DNA from: Sphingosinicella humi
GTDB taxonomy: Bacteria > Pseudomonadota > Alphaproteobacteria > Sphingomonadales > Sphingomonadaceae
Direction: 5' to 3'
Length of the DNA: 64,000 nucleotides
Assembly (NCBI RefSeq): GCF_003129465.1
Contig: NZ_QFFF01000001.1
Coordinates: 1,907,501-1,971,500 of the forward strand
In this document: positions 52,612 to 61,607 of the stretch, piece by piece
Layout: the number at the start of each line of letters is the position of its first letter
Position numbering within the stretch: position 1 is the stretch's first letter
Notes under the pieces: generated by a model
What the model was told of the DNA's origin: nothing
The model's database searches: none
What the model saw: the letters and a program-made list of their open reading frames with translations, nothing else
Program-made: the position numbers and the translations under genes

Positions 52612-53949
52612 ATGTCTTTCGACAATCTCGGGCTTTCGCAGCCCGTCCTCCAGGCGCTCGCGCTGAAGGACTACACCCAGTCCACGCCGATCCAGGAGCA
52701 GGCTATTCCGCTGCTGCTGAAGGGCCGCGACCTGCTCGGCATCGCCCAGACGGGGACCGGCAAGACGGCCGCCTTCATGCTTCCCTCGATCGACCGGCTC
52801 GCCGCCTCCGACAAACGGCCGCAGCCGCGCACCTGCCGGATGCTGGTGCTGGCGCCGACGCGCGAGCTGGCCGGCCAGATCGCGGAGAGCGCGAAGGCTT
52901 ATGGCCGCTTCAGCCATATCAGCGTCGCTACCGTCTTCGGCGGCACTTCGATCAACAAGAACCGGCAGGAACTCTCGCGCGGCGTCGATGTGCTGGTCGC
53001 CACGCCCGGCCGGCTGATCGACCTCGTCGAGCAGGGCTTCCTGACCCTCAAGAATGTCGAGATACTGGTGCTGGATGAAGCCGACCAGATGCTCGACCTC
53101 GGCTTTATCCATGCGCTGAAAGCCATCGTGAAGATGCTGCCGTCCAAGCGGCAGAGCCTGTTCTTCTCGGCGACCATGCCGAAGGCGATCAAGGACCTGG
53201 CCGACAAGTTCCTGACCGATCCGGCGCAGGTGTCGGTCGCGCCCGCGTCGACGACGGCGGAACGGGTCGACCAATATGTGACCTATGTTCAGCAGACCGA
53301 GAAGCAGGCGCTGCTTACCATGATGCTACGCGCCGGTTTCTCCGATCGCGGCAATATGGACCGGGTGCTCATCTTCACCCGCACCAAGCATGGCGCCGAC
53401 CGGGTGGTGAAGCTTCTCGCCGGCAACGGCATCGCGGCCAACGCCATCCACGGCAACAAGAGCCAGCCGCAGCGCGAGCGCGCGCTCGGCGAGTTCAAGT
53501 CCGGCAAGGTGAAGATCCTGGTCGCGACCGACATCGCCGCGCGGGGCATCGACGTATCGGGGGTTTCCCACGTCATCAATTTCGAGCTGCCCAACGTCTC
53601 CGAGCAATATGTCCATCGCATTGGCCGCACCGCGCGCGCCGGCGCGGCGGGCGTCGCCATCGCCTACTGCGCCGAGGATGAGCGGGCCTATCTGAAAGGC
53701 ATCGAGAAGCTCACTCGGCAGCGAATCGAGGTCGTGCCGCTGCCGGAGAATTTCCTCGCCGAGGCTGCCCGCATCAAGTCCAGCCGTGTCGCGCCTCCCG
53801 CTCCGCCCAAGGGCCAGCCGCGGCATCATGGCGACGGCGAGGCGGGCGAGCGCAATCGCGTCAAGCGGCCGAAGAGCCGCCGACCGAATTTCGGCCATGC
53901 CGGCAAGCCCAAGAGCAATCGTGCGAAAAGGCGCGCATCGGGGCGGTAA
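52612..53949 (+). CDS. DEAD-box ATP-dependent RNA helicase (RhlE-like)
   Basis: A 445-residue helicase. The Q motif is at MSFDNLGLSQPVLQAL...TPIQEQAIP, motif I AQTGTGKT, Ia PTRELAGQ, II DEAD, III SAT, then the second RecA domain with VATDIAARGID and HRIGRTARAGAAG. A basic Arg/Lys-rich tail from about 390 (KRPKSRRPNFGHAGKPKSNR) probably binds RNA. ATG 52612 gives the normal RhlE start; GTG 52597 would add five residues. The 258 bp before it (after tRNA-Glu) show no other gene; a long leader is common for cold-inducible helicases. Confidence 0.94.
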   Translation: MSFDNLGLSQPVLQALALKDYTQSTPIQEQAIPLLLKGRDLLGIAQTGTGKTAAFMLPSIDRLAASDKRPQPRTCRMLVLAPTRELAGQIAESAKAYGRFSHISVATVFGGTSINKNRQELSRGVDVLVATPGRLIDLVEQGFLTLKNVEILVLDEADQMLDLGFIHALKAIVKMLPSKRQSLFFSATMPKAIKDLADKFLTDPAQVSVAPASTTAERVDQYVTYVQQTEKQALLTMMLRAGFSDRGNMDRVLIFTRTKHGADRVVKLLAGNGIAANAIHGNKSQPQRERALGEFKSGKVKILVATDIAARGIDVSGVSHVINFELPNVSEQYVHRIGRTARAGAAGVAIAYCAEDERAYLKGIEKLTRQRIEVVPLPENFLAEAARIKSSRVAPPAPPKGQPRHHGDGEAGERNRVKRPKSRRPNFGHAGKPKSNRAKRRASGR

Positions 53950-54009
53950 AAGCGTCGTTTCCCAAGCCGTCTTTACCGTCCATTAGCCATGGCCGGCTAG
54001 GATCGCGAC

Positions 54010-54456
54010 ATGGATGAGGCGCGGAAATCCGGGAGCCAAGAGGAACCGGCCGACGCCGTCACGACGGGTCGGCGGGAAACCCAACGCGCGCGCGTGCAGC
54101 TCGCCGCGGCGCTGGTCGGCACGACGCGCGAATATCCGGTGACGTTGCGCAACATCTCCTGCACGGGCGCCATGGTCGAGGGCGCCGACCTGCCGCCCAA
54201 GGGCTGGACGGTGGCGCTGAAGCGCGGCGACATGGACGAGCTCGGCGACGTGGTATGGGCGCGGGCCGGTTTCTGCGGCATCCATTTCTTCGACCCTATT
54301 CCCTATGGAAAGGTGCTGGAGCTCGCCGCCCTTCCGCCCGAGGCTCGGCAGGAGAAGACCCCGAGTCTTTATGTCGCCCCGGCCGGCCGCGACGATCGGC
54401 TGAGCGCGGAGGAATGGGCACGGGCGAAGCTCCGCGCTAGCCGGATGGGGCGCTGA
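54010..54456 (+). CDS. PilZ domain protein
   Basis: A 148-residue protein with one PilZ domain: an Arg-rich start of the domain (TTGRRETQRARVQLAAALVG), then NISCTGAMVEGADLPPKG, the (D/N)xSxxG motif, and a closing VWARAGFCGIHFFDPI. Such domains bind c-di-GMP, although the RxxxR part is not perfectly standard here. No other domain, so it is a candidate c-di-GMP effector or a degenerate PilZ protein. Confidence 0.87.
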   Translation: MDEARKSGSQEEPADAVTTGRRETQRARVQLAAALVGTTREYPVTLRNISCTGAMVEGADLPPKGWTVALKRGDMDELGDVVWARAGFCGIHFFDPIPYGKVLELAALPPEARQEKTPSLYVAPAGRDDRLSAEEWARAKLRASRMGR

Positions 54457-54524
54457 GGACGCGCTAATCTTGCGGCGCCGGTCGTGCCGTGGAAGAGAGG
54501 CGGCTGCCAATAAAGGAGCCGCTG

Positions 54525-55775
54525 ATGTCTGTAGTCGATCGCCGTGGATTTTTCGGGCTGGCCGGGGCGGCGGCCGTCGTCGGCGCGGTGATGCCGGCGC
54601 TGGCGCAGACGCAGACAGGCGGCCTCACGTCGATGACGGCCGGTGCGAAGGCGATCAGTGCCGAGGAGCGGCAGGCGCGGATCGCCAAGGCGCAGCGGCT
54701 GATGCGCGACCAGGGGCTGTCGGCGCTGCTGATCGAGCCCGGAGCAAGCCTCGTCTATTTCACCGGGGTGCAATGGTGGCGGAGCGAGCGGCTGACCGCC
54801 GCCGTGCTGCCGGTCGAGGGCGAAATCGCCATCGTCACACCCTTCTTCGAAGAGCCGTCGGTGCGCGAGAGCCTGGGCGTCCCGGCCGAGGTGCTGACCT
54901 GGAACGAGCATGAGGACCCGCTGAAGCTGGTCGCCGGCTGGCTCGGCAAGCGCAAGCTCACCGGCCCCGTCGGCATCGAGGAAACGGTGCGCCATTTCGC
55001 CATCGACGGGCTCCAGAAGGCGATGCCCGGCGTGGAGATTCGTTCCGGCGCGCAGGTCGTGCGCGGCTGCCGGATGGTCAAGTCGCCCGCCGAGATCGCA
55101 CTGATGAAGCTGGCGAACGACGTCACCGTCGCCGCCTATCGCCACACCCATTCCCGCATCGAGCGCGGCATGACGCCATCGGACATCGGGGCGATCATGA
55201 ACGAGGCGACGACGGCGCTGGGCGGCAACCCCGGCTTCGCGCTCGTACTACTCGGCGAAGCGAGCGCCTATCCGCACGGCTCCGGCCAGCCCCAGGAGGT
55301 GCGCGAAGGGGAGGTCGTGCTGATGGATTGCGGCTGCGACGTCCACGGCTATCAGTCCGACATATCGCGCACCTTCGTCTTCGGCGAGCCGACCCAGCGC
55401 CAGCGCGAGGTCTGGGACCAGATGCACAAAGGCCAGCAGATCGCCTTCGAGGCGGCCAAGCTCGGCGCGACCTGCGGCAGCGTCGACGACGCGGTGCGCG
55501 CTTATTATGAAAGCCTCGGCTACGGCCCGGACTACAAGCTTCCCGGCTTGTCGCACCGCACCGGCCACGGCATCGGTCTCGACGGCCACGAGCCGGTCAA
55601 CCTGGTCCGCGGCGAGACGACGAAGCTGGCGCCCGGCATGTGCTTCTCGAACGAGCCCGGCCTCTACATTCCAGGCCAGTTCGGCATTCGCCTCGAGGAC
55701 TGTTTCTACATGACCGACGCGGGGCCGAAATATTTCTCCGAACCGCCGCCGTCGCTGGACAAGCCGTTCGGCTGA
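54525..55775 (+). CDS. Tat-exported Xaa-Pro peptidase (M24B family)
   Basis: A 416-residue aminopeptidase P/prolidase-like protein. The twin-arginine signal VDRRGFFGLAGAAAVVGAVM is at the N-terminus. After an N-terminal creatinase domain comes the pita-bread metallopeptidase domain with metal ligands in LMDCGCDVHGYQSDISRTF, HRTGHGIGLDGHE, and FSNEPGLYIPG followed by RLEDCF. Tat export indicates the metal is loaded before export. ATG 54525 has AAGGAG at 6 bp. It directly precedes the trp leader region but is probably a separate unit. Confidence 0.92.
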   Translation: MSVVDRRGFFGLAGAAAVVGAVMPALAQTQTGGLTSMTAGAKAISAEERQARIAKAQRLMRDQGLSALLIEPGASLVYFTGVQWWRSERLTAAVLPVEGEIAIVTPFFEEPSVRESLGVPAEVLTWNEHEDPLKLVAGWLGKRKLTGPVGIEETVRHFAIDGLQKAMPGVEIRSGAQVVRGCRMVKSPAEIALMKLANDVTVAAYRHTHSRIERGMTPSDIGAIMNEATTALGGNPGFALVLLGEASAYPHGSGQPQEVREGEVVLMDCGCDVHGYQSDISRTFVFGEPTQRQREVWDQMHKGQQIAFEAAKLGATCGSVDDAVRAYYESLGYGPDYKLPGLSHRTGHGIGLDGHEPVNLVRGETTKLAPGMCFSNEPGLYIPGQFGIRLEDCFYMTDAGPKYFSEPPPSLDKPFG

Positions 55776-55843
55776 CTTCGTCCCATCGCCTGCCGTACAA
55801 ATCGGGGCTTGACGCCGCCCGCCGCTTTCGTGAGTTTAAGGGC

Positions 55844-55975
55844 ATGACCCATCGTGCACCCTTTTCGACCGCTGCCGCCGCTTCGGCGGGCGCGGTGTCG
55901 TGCGGGGGTCATTCGCAGGCTTGGCTCTGGTGGCGGAATTGCGATTCCGTGGCGGCACGCCTGCATCGATGGTGA
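55844..55975 (+). CDS. trpL: trp operon leader peptide (Trp codons 27, 29, 30 and 43)
   Basis: The frame from ATG 55844 encodes 43 residues including QAWLWWRNC (Trp codons at 55922, 55928, 55931) and ends with a Trp codon at 55970 followed by TGA. An intrinsic terminator lies 34 bp downstream and trpD starts 86 bp after the stop. This is the layout of ribosome-mediated attenuation: scarce charged tRNA-Trp stalls the ribosome at the Trp codons. A possible -35 TTGACG (55809) would place the transcript start close to the ATG, as in the leaderless trp leader of Sinorhizobium. The exact start is uncertain; GTG 55895 in frame would also include all the Trp codons. Confidence 0.8.
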   Translation: MTHRAPFSTAAAASAGAVSCGGHSQAWLWWRNCDSVAARLHRW

Positions 55976-56009
55976 TGGTGACTCTCTAAGTCCCTCTTTT
56001 CACCCGATC

Positions 56010-56035
56010 AGCCCGCCGCCCGGCGGGCTTTTTTA
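56010..56035 (+). terminator. trp attenuator terminator
   Basis: An 8-bp GC stem (56010-56017 with 56022-56029), loop GCCC, and a T run from 56029 to 56034. The upstream GGCGGC at 55951-55956 can pair with GCCGCC at 56015-56020, which would break this stem and act as antiterminator. A 6-bp hairpin (55934-55939 with 55944-55949) just after the tandem Trp codons may act as the pause element. Confidence 0.8.
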
Positions 56036-56061
56036 TTGCGCTTCCACCAGGAACCATCGCC

Positions 56062-57129
56062 ATGTTCATGAACAACAATCTCGCCGAATTCGTCGCCCCC
56101 GAAGTCGCCCGGGAGGATGCGGTCGAGGCCGCGCTCGGGCGGCTCTACGCCGGGGATTCCTTGAGCCGAGAAGCGACCGAGCGCCTCTTCACCGAGCTGG
56201 TCGGAGGTCGGCTTTCGGAGCCCGCCATCGCCGCCATGCTCGTCGCGCTCCGCCTCAAGGGCGAGACCACCGACGAGCTGATCGGCGCCGCCCGGGCGCT
56301 TCGCGCGGCCGACGAACCCTTCGAGCGGCCCGATTATCTCTTCGCCGATACCTGCGGGACGGGCGGAGACGGATCGGGTTCGATCAACGTCTCGACCGCC
56401 GCGGCCTTCGTCGCGGCGGCGGCGGGGCTGCCGGTCGCGAAGCACGGCAATCGCTCGGTCACCTCGCGCTGCGGATCCGCCGACGTGCTGGAGCATCTGG
56501 GCGCGAAGCTCGACGTGCCGGCGGCGGTGTCGCGGCGAGTACTGGACGAGACCGGCGTCTGCTTCCTGTTCGCGCCGCGCTACCATCCGGGTCTGCGTCA
56601 TGCCGGACCCGTCCGCCGGGCGCTGAAGGTCAGGACGATCATGAACGCGCTCGGTCCCTGCGTGAACCCGGCCGAGCCCCCGGTGCAGCTCCTCGGCGTT
56701 GCCGATCCGCGCCTCATCGAGCCGGTGGCGCTCACCCTGGCGGCGCTCGGCGTCGAGCGGGCGCTGGTCGTGCACGGCGCCGGCCTCGACGAAATCGCTC
56801 TTCATGGCGAGACGCATGCGCTGCGCCTGACGGGTGGCCGGCTCGAGCCGATGATCATTGTCCCTGAGGAGGTAGGGCTGGCGAGGGCGCCCGTGAGGAC
56901 GCTCGAGGGCAGCGGTCCGGAGGAGAATGCCGAGCGGCTGAAGAGGCTGCTCATGGGCCAGGGCCACGCCGCCGAGGCCGATGTCGTGGCGCTCAACGCG
57001 GGTGCTCTGCTGATGACGGCGGGCCTCGCGGAAAGTCTGAAGGCGGCGGTCGATCTCGCCCGTGAGACCCTGGCCTCGGGTGCCCCTTACAAGCGGCTCA
57101 CCGCCTTTGTGGAGGCGACGCATGGTTGA
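56062..57129 (+). CDS. trpD: Anthranilate phosphoribosyltransferase
   Basis: A 355-residue enzyme that joins anthranilate and PRPP. The PRPP-binding CGTGGDGSGSINVSTAAAF has GTGGDG at residues 99-104, and KHGNRSVTSRCGSADVLEHL and MNALGPCVNPAEPP are conserved. It is not fused to a TrpG glutaminase domain. ATG 56062 or the ATG at 56068 could start it. It is the first structural gene after the attenuator; trpE and trpG are not in the window. Its 3' end overlaps trpC-trpF by 8 bp. Confidence 0.95.
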   Translation: MFMNNNLAEFVAPEVAREDAVEAALGRLYAGDSLSREATERLFTELVGGRLSEPAIAAMLVALRLKGETTDELIGAARALRAADEPFERPDYLFADTCGTGGDGSGSINVSTAAAFVAAAAGLPVAKHGNRSVTSRCGSADVLEHLGAKLDVPAAVSRRVLDETGVCFLFAPRYHPGLRHAGPVRRALKVRTIMNALGPCVNPAEPPVQLLGVADPRLIEPVALTLAALGVERALVVHGAGLDEIALHGETHALRLTGGRLEPMIIVPEEVGLARAPVRTLEGSGPEENAERLKRLLMGQGHAAEADVVALNAGALLMTAGLAESLKAAVDLARETLASGAPYKRLTAFVEATHG

Positions 57130-58525
57130 CGTGCTTGGCGAGATCGTCGCCCGCAAGCGGATCGACGTGACGGAAAGGCTGCGGGACATCGGCCTCGATG
57201 CGCTTCGCGGGCAGGCCAGGCCGACGCGGCGGAGCTTGCGCACGGCGCTGGCGCGGGCAGGCGGTCGCTTCATCATGGAGGTGAAGCGCGGCTCTCCGTC
57301 CCAGGGCCTGCTCCGCGCGGGCGTCGATCCGGCGGCGCAGGCGCGGGCCTATGGCGGCGCCGCGGACGCGATCAGCGTGCTGACGGACGGCCCCTATTTC
57401 GGCGGTTCCTTTGCCGATCTCCGGGCCGTCCGTCAGGTCTTCGACGGTCCTATCCTCGCCAAGGACTTCGTCGTCGATCCGCGCCAGGTGCCCGAAGCGC
57501 GGATGCACGGCGCCGATGCGGTGCTGGTCATGCTGTCGGTCCTCTCCGACGCGCAGGCCGCCTGCGTGATGGATGAGGCGCGCCGGCTCGGCATGGACGC
57601 GCTGGTCGAGGCGCATGACGAAGCGGAGATGCGGCGCGCGGTCCGGATCGGCGCGCCGATCATCGGTATCAACAACCGCGATCTGAGGACGCTGTCGGTG
57701 GACCTTCGCGTCACCGAGCGGCTCGCCGGCCTGGTGCCTGCCGACCGGCTGGTCGTCGCGGAGTCCGGAATCCAGGGCAGGAGCGACGTCGAGCGCCTCT
57801 CCCGCCACGCCGACGCCTTCCTCGTCGGCTCGTCTCTGATGCGAGCCGGCGACCCGAGGGGGGCGGCGCGGGCGCTCGCCTTCGGCCGCGTGAAGGTCTG
57901 CGGCCTCACCGATCCCCACGATGTCGAGACGGCGGCGGAGTGCGGCGCGGCTTATGCGGGTCTCATCATGGTGCCGCATACGCCGCGGGCAGTGACGCCC
58001 GCTCAGGCGGGGAAGATCGCCGAAACGGCGGCGGGGCAGGATCTGCCGCTGGTCGGAGTCTTCCGCGACGAAGCGGTTCCGAAGGTCGTCGACCTCGCTC
58101 GCGAGCTCCGGCTGCACGCCGTCCAACTCCACGGGATGGAGAGCGCCGACTACATCAGCGACTTGAAGCTCCGGCTTCCGGAGCGGTGCGAAATCTGGGC
58201 GGCGGGAGCGGTCGGAGCGCGCGTCCCGGCGGCGCGGCCCGGTGCCGACCGAACCTTGTTCGACACGCTGGTCGGCGGCCGCTCGGGCGGAACCGGGCGC
58301 ACCTTCGACTGGCAGCGGATCAGGCGGAGACCAGACTTGGACCGGGCAATCCTCGCCGGCGGCCTCAACCCCTCCAACGCCCGCCGAGCCTCGCGCGTCG
58401 GCGCCTTCGCGCTCGACGTCGGTTCGGGGGTCGAGATGGCGCCGGGCCGCAAGGACGCGGGCAAGCTCCACGCCTTCTTCCAGGCGCTGCGGCCGGCCAA
58501 GCGCGGGGAGGCGCTGCCATGCTGA
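57122..58525 (+). CDS. trpCF: Bifunctional indole-3-glycerol-phosphate synthase / phosphoribosylanthranilate isomerase
   Basis: One 467-residue chain with two TIM barrels. Residues 1-255 are TrpC (FIMEVKRGSPSQGLL with Lys55, ILAKDFVVDP, INNRDLRTLSVDL, VAESGIQG). From about 256 the TrpF barrel begins at VKVCGLTDPHDVETA (Cys260) and ends with AGGLNPSNA and FALDVGSGVE. The order TrpC then TrpF is that of the enterobacterial fusion; most alphaproteobacteria have separate trpC and trpF. The frame is continuous across the junction. GGAGG lies before ATG 57122, which overlaps trpD by 8 bp. A palindromic repeat separates it from trpB. Confidence 0.94.
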   Translation: MVDVLGEIVARKRIDVTERLRDIGLDALRGQARPTRRSLRTALARAGGRFIMEVKRGSPSQGLLRAGVDPAAQARAYGGAADAISVLTDGPYFGGSFADLRAVRQVFDGPILAKDFVVDPRQVPEARMHGADAVLVMLSVLSDAQAACVMDEARRLGMDALVEAHDEAEMRRAVRIGAPIIGINNRDLRTLSVDLRVTERLAGLVPADRLVVAESGIQGRSDVERLSRHADAFLVGSSLMRAGDPRGAARALAFGRVKVCGLTDPHDVETAAECGAAYAGLIMVPHTPRAVTPAQAGKIAETAAGQDLPLVGVFRDEAVPKVVDLARELRLHAVQLHGMESADYISDLKLRLPERCEIWAAGAVGARVPAARPGADRTLFDTLVGGRSGGTGRTFDWQRIRRRPDLDRAILAGGLNPSNARRASRVGAFALDVGSGVEMAPGRKDAGKLHAFFQALRPAKRGEALPC

Positions 58526-58533
58526 CCGTTCCC

Positions 58534-58618
58534 CGTCATTCCCGCGAAAGCGGGAATCCCGCTTCTTCCTTCCTGCACCCCGTAAGGCAGCGGGATCCCC
58601 GCTTTCGCGGGGATGACG
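58534..58618. repeat. Palindromic repeat element C between trpCF and trpB
   Basis: An 85-bp element whose ends are inverted copies: CGTCATTCCCGCGAAAGCGG at 58534 and its inverted match ending GGGGATGACG at 58618, with a central loop. This is the type of repeat that encodes the recurrent peptide RHSRESGNP when translated. It sits within the operon between the trpCF stop and the trpB ribosome site (GGAGG at 58622). Confidence 0.85.
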
Positions 58619-58634
58619 ATAGGAGGTCGCTGTC

Positions 58635-59810
58635 ATGCTGATGCGCGGGCGCTTCGGCGAATATGGCGGCGCTTATGTGCCGGAGATACTGATGCCGGCG
58701 CTGGAGGAACTGGAGACAGCCTTCCTGACAGCGCGCGAGGATGCAGGCTTCCAGGCCGAGCTCGACGATCTCCTGGTCAAATATGCGGGGCGGCCGACGC
58801 CGCTGACGCTGTGCCGCAACCTCGGCTCCGACAAGGTCCGCATCTATCTCAAGCGCGAGGACCTGCTCCACGGCGGCGCGCACAAGACCAACCAGGTGCT
58901 GGGCCAGGCCCTGCTCGCCAGGCGGATGGGCAAGACGAGGCTCATCGCGGAGACGGGCGCGGGCCAGCACGGCGTCGCGACCGCCATCGTCGGGGCGCTC
59001 TTCGGTCTCACGACGCGCATCTACATGGGTGCGCAGGATGTCGAGCGGCAGAAGCTCAACGTCTTTCGAATGCGCCTGATGGGCGCGGAGGTCGTGCCGG
59101 TCGAGAGCGGCAGCCGTGGCCTCAAGGACGCGGTGAACGAGGCGCTGAGAGATTGGACGGCGACCTTCGGCGACACCCATTACCTCCTCGGCACCGTCGC
59201 CGGGCCGCATCCCTTTCCGCTGATGGTGCGGGAGTTCCAGCGCGTGATCGGCGCGGAGGCGCGGGCGCAGATAGTGGAAGAGGAAGGGCGGCTGCCGGAT
59301 GCGGTGATCGCCTGCGTCGGCGGCGGCTCCAATGCGATGGGCCTGTTCGCGGATTTCATCGACGATCCGTCGGTCCGACTGATCGGGGTCGAGGCGGCGG
59401 GCAAGGGCCTCGACGGCGCCGAGCATGGCGCCACGCTGCTGCGCGGCCGGCCGGGCGTTCTGCATGGCGCCGAAACCTATGTGCTGCAGGATGCGGACGG
59501 GCAGATATCCGACAGCTGGTCGGTCTCGGCCGGCCTCGATTATCCGGCGGTGGGGCCGGAGCACGCCCATCTGAAGGATAGCGGCCGCGCGGAATATGTC
59601 GGCGCGGCCGACCGCGAGGCGCTGGATGCCTTCGCCCTGCTCGCGCGATCGGAAGGGATCGTCTGCGCCTTCGAATCGGCCCACGCGCTGGCGCACGCGC
59701 TGAAGATGGCGGAAGGGGCGAGGGAGGAGATGGTGCTGGTCGTCAATCTCTCCGGGCGCGGCGACAAGGATATGGAGCAGGCGCAGCGATTGATCGGGCT
59801 CGAAGCATGA
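58635..59810 (+). CDS. trpB: Tryptophan synthase beta chain
   Basis: A 391-residue PLP enzyme that makes tryptophan from indole and serine. It starts [20 protein letters not shown]; the PLP lysine is Lys84 in [11 protein letters not shown], the phosphate loop is VGGGSNAMG, and [12 protein letters not shown] is conserved. GGAGG lies 8 bp before ATG 58635. Its TGA overlaps the trpA start (ATGA), so the two subunits are made in a coupled way. Confidence 0.96.
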   Translation: MLMRGRFGEYGGAYVPEILMPALEELETAFLTAREDAGFQAELDDLLVKYAGRPTPLTLCRNLGSDKVRIYLKREDLLHGGAHKTNQVLGQALLARRMGKTRLIAETGAGQHGVATAIVGALFGLTTRIYMGAQDVERQKLNVFRMRLMGAEVVPVESGSRGLKDAVNEALRDWTATFGDTHYLLGTVAGPHPFPLMVREFQRVIGAEARAQIVEEEGRLPDAVIACVGGGSNAMGLFADFIDDPSVRLIGVEAAGKGLDGAEHGATLLRGRPGVLHGAETYVLQDADGQISDSWSVSAGLDYPAVGPEHAHLKDSGRAEYVGAADREALDAFALLARSEGIVCAFESAHALAHALKMAEGAREEMVLVVNLSGRGDKDMEQAQRLIGLEA

Positions 59811-60613
59811 GCGGCCGTTACGAAGCGATGTTCGAACGACTCCGGGCGCGGGGCGAGGGCGCCTTCGGGGCCTTCGTCATGCTGGGCGATCCGGACCTTC
59901 AGGCAAGCGCGGCCATTCTCGATGCGCTCGTCGAGGCCGGCGTTGACATGCTCGAGGTCGGCATACCCTTTTCCGATCCCGTGGCGGACGGTCCCACGAT
60001 CCAGGCGGCGGCCGACCGGGCCCTGCGCCTGGGCGTCACCCCGGCCGACTGCTTCGATCTTCTCGGGGCGTTCCGCACACGCCATCGACATGTCCCGGTC
60101 GGCATCCTCACCTACGCCAATATCGTGCTCGCCCGGGGCCGCGACGCTTTCTATGCGGCGGCGGCACAGGCGGGCGTGGACAGCGTGCTGGTGGCGGACG
60201 TTCCCGTCTTCGAAGCCGAACCCTATGTCGATACGGCGCAGCGGCATGGCGTAGCGCCGGTGCTGATCGCCGCGCCGAACACGCCAGCGGCGACGCTGGA
60301 GCGGATCGCGCGCCTGGGCAGCGGCTACACTTATTGCGTCGCCCGGCCAGGCGTCACGGGGACCGAAGCCGAGATGGCACTGGACCATGACGCCCTGTTC
60401 GAAGGCCTGGCGCGTCATGGCGCGCCGCCGCCCGTCCTGGGCTTCGGCATCTCAACGCCGGCTCATGTCCGCTCGGCGCTCGCCGCCGGCGCGGCAGGGG
60501 TGATCTCCGGGTCTGCGATCGTGAAGATCGTGGCCAACGAGCGTGACCCGGTCCCGGCGCTCAAAGCCTTTGTCGCCGCGATGAAACAGTCTGCGGCGGC
60601 GCAGCCCGCTTGA
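59807..60613 (+). CDS. trpA: Tryptophan synthase alpha chain
   Basis: A 268-residue TIM barrel that cleaves indole-3-glycerol phosphate. Catalytic residues correspond to Glu50 ([11 protein letters not shown]) and Asp61 (DGPTIQ), as E49/D60 in E. coli; [10 protein letters not shown] is the phosphate site. It is the last trp gene and its stop lies 4 bp from the end of the convergent bactofilin gene. Confidence 0.96.
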   Translation: MSGRYEAMFERLRARGEGAFGAFVMLGDPDLQASAAILDALVEAGVDMLEVGIPFSDPVADGPTIQAAADRALRLGVTPADCFDLLGAFRTRHRHVPVGILTYANIVLARGRDAFYAAAAQAGVDSVLVADVPVFEAEPYVDTAQRHGVAPVLIAAPNTPAATLERIARLGSGYTYCVARPGVTGTEAEMALDHDALFEGLARHGAPPPVLGFGISTPAHVRSALAAGAAGVISGSAIVKIVANERDPVPALKAFVAAMKQSAAAQPA

Positions 60614-60617
60614 GGGG

Positions 60618-61082
60618 CTAGCCGGCCGCGGCGCGCGGCTCGGTCGCATCCGGGGGCGGCGGCAGCTTGGCCTTCTCGGCCGCCACGATCAGCTTCGGCG
60701 CACTCGCCGCCGCGCCTTCGCGGCGGGCGAAGCGGCCTTCGATGCGGGCGCCAGGCTCGATGCTCAGCACCTCATAGGCGACGTCGCCGGTGATTCGCGC
60801 CGTCGGGCCGAGGGTGAGGCGCTGGGCCGTCACCGTGCCGTCGACCAGCCCGGCGAGCCGGGCCTCATCGGTCACGATGTTGCCGGCGATGGTTCCGGTC
60901 TCGCCCTGGCTCAGGGTCGAGCAGCGCACATCGCCTTCGATCTTGCCGTCGACATGGAGGCGGGCCTCGGTGACGATGTCGCCGTTCACCACCACTTCGG
61001 CGCCGATGAAGGACAAGCCGCCGCCATTCTTGCCCGACTTGCCCGCGGCGCGAGCGCGAGCCTTCTTTTCCTTGGCAAACAT
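60618..61082 (-). CDS. Bactofilin (polymer-forming cytoskeletal protein)
   Basis: A 154-residue protein with a short basic disordered start (MFAKEKKARARAAGKSGKNG), the right-handed beta-helix core (GAEVVVNGDIVTEARLHVDG, then CSTLSQGETGTIAGNIVTDE and later repeats) and a Pro/Ala-rich tail. Bactofilins polymerise without nucleotide and organise cell-wall enzymes. The Mur-ligase/LD-carboxypeptidase pair a little further right is consistent with a local cell-wall theme. The upstream 700 bp on its strand contain the hairpin-rich segment. Confidence 0.93.
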   Translation of the reverse strand: MFAKEKKARARAAGKSGKNGGGLSFIGAEVVVNGDIVTEARLHVDGKIEGDVRCSTLSQGETGTIAGNIVTDEARLAGLVDGTVTAQRLTLGPTARITGDVAYEVLSIEPGARIEGRFARREGAAASAPKLIVAAEKAKLPPPPDATEPRAAAG

Positions 61083-61607
61083 GTTCCGGCGCCTCCCCTC
61101 GCCTGAAGATGGAGTCCATCTATCACCAAAAGCCTAAGCCACGGCAAGCACGGGGGAACCGCAGGTGGCTGGAACGGAGGGATGCCGTAGCGGCGGGGAC
61201 ACATGGCGAAACGTAATGGGGGCTGGTGTCGCCACCAGCCCCCACTGTCCCTTGCTTGATCGGCTGCGCCCGAAGGCGGAGCCTTTCTCGCTTGGGGCGT
61301 ATCGAGTTTCCGTCGAAGCTGACTTCGAATGGATTCTCGATCAACAGAGCCATCATCGGGAGGATTCCAGCTCTGCCTGGCTTTAGAAGACTGCCGCTTC
61401 ACTTCCGTCGAAAGCTTGCGCTTTCGGATCGTCGGTGTCGCGCCGGCTTCTTCCGGCCATCGCCTGTGTGTCGCAATGGATGTCCTCTCGGATGTCCTGC
61501 TTCACATCGGCTTTGTGGTCGGGAGGGTTCTTCCGTCTCCGGTCGATCGTTCCGACCACACAGGTAAAATCTCACCTGTTCCCGAGTCGCACCAAGCGAA
61601 ATCGACC

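Noticed and set aside
33139-58618. The three palindromic repeats considered as CRISPR or insertion-sequence ends
   Set aside because: They are single elements with inverted arms, without regular spacers, transposase genes or target duplications.
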